A DNA stretch of 64,000 nucleotides, from the NCBI GenBank assembly GCA_031255415.1, contig JAIRSO010000066.1, positions 1-64,000 of the forward strand, in the 5' to 3' direction. Positions within the stretch are counted from its first letter, which is position 1, and the number at the start of each line of letters is the position of its first letter. This document shows, piece after piece, positions 1-8,189 of the stretch. The notes under the pieces were generated by a model that was not told where the DNA came from, made no database searches, and worked only from the letters and a program-made list of their open reading frames with translations. The DNA comes from Oscillospiraceae bacterium (lineage in GTDB: Bacteria > Bacillota > Clostridia > Christensenellales > Aristaeellaceae). The position numbers and the translations under genes are program-made.

Positions 1-50
1 CACCATCAAACAGCATCTCCCCACCGAACAACTCCGCCGTAATTTCACCC

Positions 51-79
51 TTGCTAATTCCCCCTGGATGGGGTATACT
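51..79 (+). promoter_or_regulatory. Putative sigma-70/SigA promoter for rpsB: TTGCTA-17 nt-TATACT
   Basis: ttgcta at 51-56 and tatact at 74-79 with exact 17-nt spacer, about 110 nt upstream of the rpsB start. Confidence 0.6.
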
Positions 80-187
80 ATCACCCGATCACGCACCCGC
101 GCCGATCGGCCTTATCGTGCCTGTTTCGCGAAGGCTTGAGGCTGACATGACGCGCGGGGTGGCATAAAAACGATGGGAGGCGCTGAC

Positions 188-907
<720 letters not shown>

Positions 908-942
908 GCTTACGATAGATATTTTGTTTAGGAGGGACGCTT

Positions 943-1599
943 ATGGAGATCACCGGCGCAATGGTCAAGGAACTGCGCGAACGCACGGGAGCGGGCATCC
1001 TCGACTGCAAAAAAGCTCTTACCGAAACGAACGGCGACGCGGATAAAGCCATAGCCATACTCCGCGAAAAAGGACTGGCGGCAGCCGCCAAGAAGGCCGG
1101 ACGCATAGCAGCCGAAGGGCTGGTCGATTCATATATCCACATGAACGGCAAGATTGGCGTTCTCGTGGAGGTCAACTGCGAGACGGACTTCGTAGCGAAG
1201 ACCGACGCGTTCAAGAGCCTCGTGCACGATATCGCGCTGCAGATAGCCGCGGCTAACCCGCAGTACCTGGATAAATCCGAAGTATCCGCCGAGGATATCG
1301 AAAAGGAAAAAGAGATACTGCGCGCCCAAGCCCTCAACGAGGGCAAGCCCGCGAACATAGTCGACCGCATGGTAGAGGGTCGCATATCCAAATTCTATGT
1401 GGAGAACTGCCTGTTGGAGCAGCCGTTCGTCAAGGATCCCGATAAGACCGTGAAAGGGCTTATCGCCGACGCGACAGCCGCGATAGGCGAGAAGATCAGC
1501 GTGCGCAGGTTCGTCCGCTACGAGCGCGGCGAAGGCATGCAAAAACGCGAGGACGATTTTGTTGCGGAAGTAGCCAGGCAAATGGCCGGCCAGGCGTAA
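943..1599 (+). CDS. tsf: Translation elongation factor Ts (short form, 218 aa)
   Basis: [37 protein letters not shown]... and [12 protein letters not shown] motif; follows rpsB. Confidence 0.97.
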   Translation: MEITGAMVKELRERTGAGILDCKKALTETNGDADKAIAILREKGLAAAAKKAGRIAAEGLVDSYIHMNGKIGVLVEVNCETDFVAKTDAFKSLVHDIALQIAAANPQYLDKSEVSAEDIEKEKEILRAQALNEGKPANIVDRMVEGRISKFYVENCLLEQPFVKDPDKTVKGLIADATAAIGEKISVRRFVRYERGEGMQKREDDFVAEVARQMAGQA

Positions 1600-1620
1600 A
1601 CCGGCGGAAGCGACAGATAG

Positions 1621-1648
1621 ACGGGCGATCGGCGATCGCCCGTTTTTT
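1621..1648 (+). terminator. Rho-independent terminator after tsf
   Basis: ACGGGCGATC-GGC-GATCGCCCGT followed by T-run. Confidence 0.8.
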
Positions 1649-1662
1649 TACGGGAGGGCGAC

Positions 1663-2370
1663 ATGATGAGACGCGTATTGGTAAAACTGTCCGGCGAGGC
1701 GCTGGGCAGGAATGGAACGCTGTTCGATCTGGATCGGTTCGACGAGTCCGCGCGATCGCTCAAAACTATCGCGGACGGCGGGGTTCAACTGGGAGTGGTG
1801 ATAGGCGCGGGGAATCTATGGCGCGGCAGACGCGGCGGAGCGGAGAGGGTAAGCCCGGTCGCGGCGGATCACATAGGCATGACGGGCACGCTGATGAACG
1901 CGCTGCAGATGCAGGACGCGCTGATCCGCGCCGGAGCGAAGGCGAGGACGTTATGCGCGTTCGACGTTCCCAGGTTCGCGGAGCCGTTCACCCAGCGCGG
2001 AGCGCAGGCCGCTCTGAACGCCGGGGAGATAGTCCTGCTTGCCGGTGGAACGGGACATCCATTCTTCAGCACGGATACGGGTGTGGCGCTGCGCGCCGTC
2101 GAACTGAAGGCCGATATGATCCTGCTGGCAAAGAATGTCGACGGCGTGTACGATAAAGATCCGAACAAGCACCCCGGCGCCGTGATGCTGCCCCGGCTTA
2201 CATACGATCAAGCCATATCGAGGAATCTAGGCGTGATGGATATGACCGCTCTGGTATTATGCCGCGACAACCGCGTGCCGATGATCCGCGTGTTCGGGCT
2301 TAAGGAACCCGACGGATTGGTAAGAGCGGCGCAAGGGGATATCAGTTTCGGTTCGGTTGTCGAGCCGTAA
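1663..2370 (+). CDS. pyrH: UMP kinase (uridylate kinase)
   Basis: RRVLVKLSGEALGR...GVVIGAGNLWRG...DHIGMTGTLMNALQMQDAL motif; synteny rpsB-tsf-pyrH. Start at 1663 or 1666. Confidence 0.96.
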   Translation: MMRRVLVKLSGEALGRNGTLFDLDRFDESARSLKTIADGGVQLGVVIGAGNLWRGRRGGAERVSPVAADHIGMTGTLMNALQMQDALIRAGAKARTLCAFDVPRFAEPFTQRGAQAALNAGEIVLLAGGTGHPFFSTDTGVALRAVELKADMILLAKNVDGVYDKDPNKHPGAVMLPRLTYDQAISRNLGVMDMTALVLCRDNRVPMIRVFGLKEPDGLVRAAQGDISFGSVVEP

Positions 2371-2402
2371 GAGCCGCCGGGCGAAGATCAACCCGAAATA
2401 TT

Positions 2403-2437
2403 AAGCCGGAGAAGGACGCGCCTTCTCCGGCTTTTTT
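2403..2437 (+). terminator. Rho-independent terminator after pyrH
   Basis: AAGCCGGAGAAGG-ACGCG-CCTTCTCCGGCTTTTTT. Confidence 0.9.
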
Positions 2438-2926
2438 GTCCGTGGAAATCGCGGAGGCGCAGGGCGGCTCTCCCGGTTCGCGTGGGTTGTTTGCCCGAAG
2501 CGGCGGTTTCGCTTATTTTCCCTTTGTCCCCCGGTATTGCGCGCGTACTCGCGCGTTGATCGCCGCGCGGCGCGAAAATAGGCTTACAGCCAGCCTTTTC
2601 CGCATAGATTTCGGCGCAGGATCATTTGGAAGGGTTGATATAGATGGCGTCTGGCATAGGAAAAAGTCAAGCGCAAGGCGGGATTTCTTGGGATTCAGGG
2701 ACGGCGCGGAAGCGGGAGCGTGTCCCCCGCGCGCCTCGCGCGGAGCGGGAAAACACCGCGCCGCGCATTCACAGCCCGTCCCTTTTTGAATACTCGGCAC
2801 GAGCCGGAAGCCGGAAGTTAGTGTGATCGGTTCAAAGAACGAACGCCGCGGCGGGTGCAGCCGCTGTATAGGTATAAGCAGGTTCGGACGCTGCGCGAGG
2901 CGGCCGGCCGGTTGTCAGGAGGCGCC

Positions 2927-5900
2927 ATGTTTGATCAAAGTAGTGGCATGAACTACGGTCCGGGTTCGTTGTACCAGCCGGGAGCCGCGCCGCCTTACCA
3001 GGGCGCGGATCTGAACAGCGCCGCCTGGCAGCAGCCTGGTCTCGCGTATGGCGGGGATCCTTACGGATACGGATACCAGAACGCCGGCGCGTATGGCGGC
3101 GCGTATGGCGGTGCGTATGGCGCGGCGGGCTATTACGGCGAACCCGCGCCCGGCGCGCCCGCGTATGCTCCGGGCGGCGGCGCGTACGCGGATACGTATG
3201 GCGGCGCTCCGCCGCCGCCAACGCAGGATCCTTACGGACTCGCGCAAGCGTCGCCCGCTCTCGCGCACGGCAACGTGACGTGGTTCCCGCCATTCTCCGC
3301 GCAGGGCGGCCCGCCGCTATCGGGCGCGCCGGATCTACCTCTTCCGCCTCCGCCGGCTCCGTCGCCTCCGCCTGCGGCGCAGTGCCCGCCGGGCACGCGT
3401 TACGATCCTGTTCTAGGCATTTGCGTGCCCGACGAGGATTTCGCGCCCGCGCCGCCTATGCCGCAGACTCCGCTCGCGCCGCCCGCGCCGCCTCCTCCCG
3501 CTCCGGAGCTGGTCGCCGCAGAGCAGTTAGCGTCGTCCGTCACTCCATATACATCGCCGCCGCTTGCCGTCCCGCACTACTGCCCGCCCGGCACGCATTA
3601 CGAGCCTGGTTATGGCTGCGTGCCCGACGCGCGGTACACCTGCCCGCCCGGCATGCATTTCGAGCCGGGGATCGGGTGCGTGCCCGACCAGAATGTCGAG
3701 TGCCCGCAAGGCTCGCACTTCGAGCCGGGGCGCGGCTGCGTGCTGGATATAGATACCCAATCCCCAGGATGCTGTCCCGCGGGCTGGCATTTCGTGGTGG
3801 GATACGGCTGCGTGTGGAACGGATCGGACGCGGCGGAGGATTGTCCTCCCGGCTGGCACTTCGTGCCGGAGTACGGCTGCGTATGGAATCACTCCGTGCC
3901 CGAGCGCGCGCATAAGTGCCCCGACGGCTGGCATTATGAACCGGGCTACGGCTGCGTGATCTCGCCGCCCGCGCCTCGGGAGCGGCATTGCCCTCCGGGT
4001 CAGTATTACAACCCGGAACTGGAGATGTGCGTAATCGATACCTGCCCGGAGCACATGCACTACGAGCCCGCGATGGGCACATGCGTATGGGGACCGACGT
4101 GCAGGCCGGGGTATCATTATGAAGCGGGGCAGGGCTGCGTGCCCGGGCCGGCGCACCCCGTCTGCCCGCCCGACTCGCACTTCGTTGAGGGCATAGGCTG
4201 CGTGCTCGATCACGAGTACGGCGAGGACTGCCCGGACGGTTTCCACTTTGAGCCGGGTTACGGCTGCGTGTTCGGGCCTGCTGAATGCCCGCCGGATAGC
4301 TATTACGTGCCGGGGATCGGCTGCGTATACGGCCCCGCCGCCGTCGAGTGCGATACCTGCCCCGAAGGCATGCGGTATCTGCCCGGCATAGGCTGCGTTT
4401 GCACAGACCTGTTCTGCGCGGACGGCATGCGCTTCCAGCCGGGGGTGGGATGCGTGGCGGATACGGGCGCTACCGGGGTCACGTGTCCCGACGGCTGCAC
4501 ATATATTACAGGAGTGGGATGCGTCCGCGCTCAGCGTTCGGATGAGGACGCTTGCGTGCCAGGCAGCCACCTTGTGCCCGGCATAGGCTGCGTCGCGGAC
4601 GGATGCGACTGCCCCGACGGCTCGATGTACATTCCCGGCATAGGCTGCGTCAGCCTGACGGGCGTTTGCCCTGCGGGATCGTATTATGTCGCGGGGGTCG
4701 GCTGCGTCGTCGGGCCGGAATTATGCGGCTGCGAGGACGGACCGACCGGTTCGCGCCGCGTGCCCGGAGTGGGTTGGGTATGGAACGACGCGCCGCAGGA
4801 CGATAACATATTCCCTCTGGAAGGTATCGGTTATGTAAGGAGCGACGGCTCCTGCCCGGGTGCGTTCTACTATGTGCCCGGCGTGGGATGCGTATACGGC
4901 CCTGATACGATGCCCATATTCAGCCCGACCGGACCGACCGCGCTGTGCGGCGACGGGTTGGTCTACACGCCGGGTATCGGATGCGTGGATGATATCGGGC
5001 TTGGAGGAACCTGCCCGGACGGATCGGTATACATGCCCGAGATCGGCTGCGTATGCGCGGACGCGCAGTGCCCCGACGGTACCTTCTATGTGCCCGGCGT
5101 AGGCTGCGTATGCGGGGTCTCCGGACCGGAAGGCTCGCTGTGCCCGACTGGTTCGCGCATGGCTCCAGGCGTGGGATGCGTGTACGACGCGTTGATCTGC
5201 CCGACAGGGTTCAGGCGGCTGCCCGGCATTGGCTGCGTGATGGGCGGCGGGTTCGATCCGGAGGATACGGTATTCATCCCCGGCGTGGGCAGCGTATACC
5301 GCCCGAACGGCCCGGACGCTCCCGTGTGCCCGCCTGGATCGTACTTCATGCCCGGCGTTGGATGCATACTGGGGCAAGGCCCGAACTGCCCGATCACCCC
5401 GTGCCCGCCTGGATCGCACTTTGTATCCGGCGTTGGATGCGTGATGAACGGCGGCTCAAGGCTGGCTTCGTCGTCGAGGCCGTGCCCGCCTGGCGCGAAG
5501 TTCGTGCCGGGATACGGATGCGTCACAACCCCCAATCCCGTGTGCGGGCCTTGCGACAGCCCGTGTCCGCCCGATTCGCGGTATGTCCCGGGCGTTGGAT
5601 GCGTGCTGAACGATTGCGACGACGACTGCGACGACAGCCGGTACCCGACTGGTCCGACTTGGGGATGGTACGGCCCCGGCTTCGGCGGCACGATCAACCT
5701 CAACATCAACGTGACCTGTGGCAATGGGTGTATGTGGCCGACGGAGCCTCTGCCTACCGGGTCGTGGCCTTGGCCGCCGTATCCCTACCCGCAGTGCCCA
5801 TGCCCGCCGGTGTTCCCGATATTCCCGCCCATGCCGCCCCCGATAATGCCCCCGCCGATAATGCCGCCGCCCTTCCCCCCGCCTCCGCCGCCGATGTGCC

Positions 5901-6313
5901 CGCCGGGATCGTCGTTCGTGCCGGAGATGGGATGCGTAGGCGACGCGCCCTGCCAGTGCCCGCCGGGATCGCATTATGATCCGAAACTGTGTGTGTGCGT
6001 CGGGGATATCGCGTGCCAGCCTTGCGTGAGATGCGGACGCTTGCCTTGCGTCTGCCCGCCTGGAGGAGGCCCGCCCTATACGCCGCCTCCGGTTGGGGAC
6101 TGTCCGCCTGGAGCGCGCTATGATCCGGGGACGCGCGGGTGTGTGGGCGATATAGTATCCCTATCCCTGCCGGGAGGTCCCGCGCCGCCGTGGATACCCA
6201 GAGCTCCCGACTCCGCGTATGACGGATTCGGCTCGGCGCGGCCCGACGACTCCGTTGATTATAACGAAACCCGCGCGCCGATCTTACCCAATTCTGAACC
6301 AGGAGGGGCTTAG
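2927..6313 (+). CDS. Giant Cys-rich tandem-repeat protein (about 1128 aa) with Gly/Tyr-rich N-terminus; function unknown, possibly a spore-surface structural protein
   Basis: ATG at 2927 (MFDQSSGMNYGPG) preceded by AGGAGG; about 35 by-eye copies of CPPGxx[YF]xPGxGCV; no hydrophobic signal peptide. Confidence 0.85.
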   Translation: MFDQSSGMNYGPGSLYQPGAAPPYQGADLNSAAWQQPGLAYGGDPYGYGYQNAGAYGGAYGGAYGAAGYYGEPAPGAPAYAPGGGAYADTYGGAPPPPTQDPYGLAQASPALAHGNVTWFPPFSAQGGPPLSGAPDLPLPPPPAPSPPPAAQCPPGTRYDPVLGICVPDEDFAPAPPMPQTPLAPPAPPPPAPELVAAEQLASSVTPYTSPPLAVPHYCPPGTHYEPGYGCVPDARYTCPPGMHFEPGIGCVPDQNVECPQGSHFEPGRGCVLDIDTQSPGCCPAGWHFVVGYGCVWNGSDAAEDCPPGWHFVPEYGCVWNHSVPERAHKCPDGWHYEPGYGCVISPPAPRERHCPPGQYYNPELEMCVIDTCPEHMHYEPAMGTCVWGPTCRPGYHYEAGQGCVPGPAHPVCPPDSHFVEGIGCVLDHEYGEDCPDGFHFEPGYGCVFGPAECPPDSYYVPGIGCVYGPAAVECDTCPEGMRYLPGIGCVCTDLFCADGMRFQPGVGCVADTGATGVTCPDGCTYITGVGCVRAQRSDEDACVPGSHLVPGIGCVADGCDCPDGSMYIPGIGCVSLTGVCPAGSYYVAGVGCVVGPELCGCEDGPTGSRRVPGVGWVWNDAPQDDNIFPLEGIGYVRSDGSCPGAFYYVPGVGCVYGPDTMPIFSPTGPTALCGDGLVYTPGIGCVDDIGLGGTCPDGSVYMPEIGCVCADAQCPDGTFYVPGVGCVCGVSGPEGSLCPTGSRMAPGVGCVYDALICPTGFRRLPGIGCVMGGGFDPEDTVFIPGVGSVYRPNGPDAPVCPPGSYFMPGVGCILGQGPNCPITPCPPGSHFVSGVGCVMNGGSRLASSSRPCPPGAKFVPGYGCVTTPNPVCGPCDSPCPPDSRYVPGVGCVLNDCDDDCDDSRYPTGPTWGWYGPGFGGTINLNINVTCGNGCMWPTEPLPTGSWPWPPYPYPQCPCPPVFPIFPPMPPPIMPPPIMPPPFPPPPPPMCPPGSSFVPEMGCVGDAPCQCPPGSHYDPKLCVCVGDIACQPCVRCGRLPCVCPPGGGPPYTPPPVGDCPPGARYDPGTRGCVGDIVSLSLPGGPAPPWIPRAPDSAYDGFGSARPDDSVDYNETRAPILPNSEPGGA

Positions 6314-6315
6314 TC

Positions 6316-7875
6316 ATGACTCCCATGAACCCCGCTTCATATCCAGGCCAGTACTGTCCGGGCGGTTATCAACAGCCATTCTGCCCGAGCGGCACACATT
6401 TCGTGTGGGGGATTGGCTGCGTACCCGATGGTTCCGGGCCGAATCCGGAGCCGTGTCCTGGTACGCCGCCTCCGCCGCCCCCCGATCCCTGCCCGCCTGT
6501 CTGCGTTGACCCGGAGTGCGAGCGCGGGTGTCCGGACGGGATGCATTACGAGCGTGGATGCGGCTGCGTGCCCGATATGCCGCCCTGCCCGCCGCCTTGC
6601 CCTCCGCCCTGCCCGCCGCCTCCCGCTCCGCCTTGCCCGCCGCCATGTCCTCCGCCTCCCGCGCCACCCTGCCCCGCGCCCTGTCCGCCGTCCCCTGCGC
6701 CGTGCCCGCCTTCGCCGCCGACATGCCCGCCCGTGTGCGAGCCTGTCTGCTGCCCGCCGGGTACGCATCTGGTACCCGGGGTGGGATGCGTGGTAGACTT
6801 CGCCTGCCCGCCTGGATCGCACTATGAACCGGGGCGCGGCTGCGTGCAGAGCGTGGGCTGCCCGCCCGGCTACTGCTACGATCCCGAGCGCGGCTGCGTC
6901 GACGAGCATGGATGCCCGATAGGCACGCACTTTGTCCACGGATATGGATGCGTGCAGGATCCTCAATGCCCCGATGGGTTCCATTACGAGTGCGGAATCG
7001 GGTGCGTGGCGGGGCCGCCCTGCCCGCCCGGCAAGCATTTCGAGTATGGTATGGGCTGCGTAGACGGCGAGCCGTGCGGCGAAGGCCAGTATTACATACC
7101 GGGCAAAGGCTGCGCGCCCGCTCCGCAGTGCCCGCCAGGTATGACATACGATCACTTCCGCGGATGCGTTCCGGTGGTCTGCGGCTCCAATGAGCACTAT
7201 GTGCCAGGCTACGGCTGCGTGAAGGACGATACCCCCGCATGCCCGCCAGGCTCCAAGTATTACCCGGGCTACGGATGCATGCCCGATCCGGACTATGATC
7301 CCTGCCCGCCTCCGCCCGATCCTCCGCCGCCGCATGTGATATGCCCGTCGCCAACGCCGCCGTATCCGCCAGCGCCGATGTATCCCGCTTACTGCGAGAC
7401 CTGCGGCTGCCAGCGTCCATGCTCGTGCGACGAGGAGCACGGTCGCCGCCCGCCTACGCCAAGACCATGCCCGCAATGCCATCGCTCGCCGTGCGAGTGC
7501 CATCGCGGTCACGCTCAACCGTGGCGCGACGGTTATCCCGGATATGGTTATAGGGATTATTGGCGGCATGAACCGCCTCGCGCGCCGATGATCGATCCCG
7601 CTATGGGTATCAAGGAGCCTTGCCACGCGCAGTGCCGCTGCCATGAACGCGGCGAACCGTGCCGATGCCGCGAGCGCGGGGAACCGTGCAAGTGCATCCC
7701 GCCGCGCGAGGAGAAGGAACCGGTTCGCCAGGTCGGGGAACCTAGAACCAGGCGCAGCGTGCTGATGACGCTCGACCCGGCAACCGACTTGAACGGCACC
7801 GTCCAGCTCCAGCGCTGGGATAAAAAGAAACCATGGCTCAGAACCGGATGCGAACGCATCGGGGCAAGACCGTAA
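6316..7875 (+). CDS. Second Cys-rich tandem-repeat protein (519 aa) with Pro/Cys-rich linkers and a Cys/His/Arg-rich C-terminus
   Basis: Starts 3 nt after the previous stop, preceded by AGGAGG; about 12 repeats of the same CPxGxx[YF]xxGxGCV unit; GEPCRCRERGEPCKC tail. Confidence 0.85.
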   Translation: MTPMNPASYPGQYCPGGYQQPFCPSGTHFVWGIGCVPDGSGPNPEPCPGTPPPPPPDPCPPVCVDPECERGCPDGMHYERGCGCVPDMPPCPPPCPPPCPPPPAPPCPPPCPPPPAPPCPAPCPPSPAPCPPSPPTCPPVCEPVCCPPGTHLVPGVGCVVDFACPPGSHYEPGRGCVQSVGCPPGYCYDPERGCVDEHGCPIGTHFVHGYGCVQDPQCPDGFHYECGIGCVAGPPCPPGKHFEYGMGCVDGEPCGEGQYYIPGKGCAPAPQCPPGMTYDHFRGCVPVVCGSNEHYVPGYGCVKDDTPACPPGSKYYPGYGCMPDPDYDPCPPPPDPPPPHVICPSPTPPYPPAPMYPAYCETCGCQRPCSCDEEHGRRPPTPRPCPQCHRSPCECHRGHAQPWRDGYPGYGYRDYWRHEPPRAPMIDPAMGIKEPCHAQCRCHERGEPCRCRERGEPCKCIPPREEKEPVRQVGEPRTRRSVLMTLDPATDLNGTVQLQRWDKKKPWLRTGCERIGARP

Positions 7876-7939
7876 AGTATCCCGCGCGCTAAGGCTGGCT
7901 CTCATATATGGTTGGGGTACGGGGCGCGGTTTCATACAA

Positions 7940-7971
7940 GGGTTTGTTGTAAGTGCGCTTACAACAAACCC
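7940..7971. terminator. Perfect inverted repeat/hairpin downstream of the Cys-rich operon, possible terminator (no clear T-tract)
   Basis: GGGTTTGTTGTAAG-TGCG-CTTACAACAAACCC. Confidence 0.5.
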
Positions 7972-8001
7972 TGTCCCCATTTTGGCACGATCGCGCAACA
8001 C

Positions 8002-8089
8002 GCCGTCAAGGTCGGGTAGTATTTTCCGATGTGCATACCGGACGGACACGGTATGCCCATCGGAAAATCTCCACCCTACCCTTGACGGC
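8002..8089. repeat. Long imperfect inverted repeat with about 40-nt arms (structured RNA or MITE-like)
   Basis: GCCGTCAAGGTCGGGTAGTATTTTCCGATGTGCATACCG (8002-8040), 8-nt loop, CGGTATGCCCATCGGAAAATCTCCACCCTACCCTTGACGGC (8049-8089). Confidence 0.75.
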
Positions 8090-8189
8090 TGGCAGGGCTT
8101 GCCTCCAGTGAGTATTGTCTATAACCCGGATGAAAACCCGGTCAAGCCGCGTTCATTTATTATATATAGATCAACGCGGGGAGCGCCGT

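Noticed and set aside
2436-2800. Overlapping ORFs on both strands between pyrH and the Cys-rich cassette
   Set aside because: No RBS, no conserved motif, both strands open because of GC content; region treated as non-coding/unknown.
2845-2927. Possible mother-cell sigma (SigK/SigE) promoter upstream of the Cys-rich genes (GTATAGGTATAAG)
   Set aside because: Only loosely resembles CATAnnnTA and lacks a convincing -35; not called, though worth testing by TSS mapping.
3527-4570. 347-aa minus-strand ORF (and several + strand +1/+2 frame ORFs) inside the first Cys-rich gene
   Set aside because: Mirror of the about 60-bp protein-coding repeat; R/A/H-rich nonsense composition with no recognisable domains.
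2927-7875. Periodic repeats considered as a CRISPR array
   Set aside because: Repeat length and divergence follow codons, and translation shows a conserved peptide motif; no constant repeat with unique spacers and no cas genes.
6337-8049. 570-aa minus-strand ORF antisense to the second Cys-rich gene
   Set aside because: Long antisense ORF forced by repetitive GC-rich codons; low-complexity H/A/R translation, no RBS, and extends into the 8002-8089 inverted repeat. The + strand frame is coherent.
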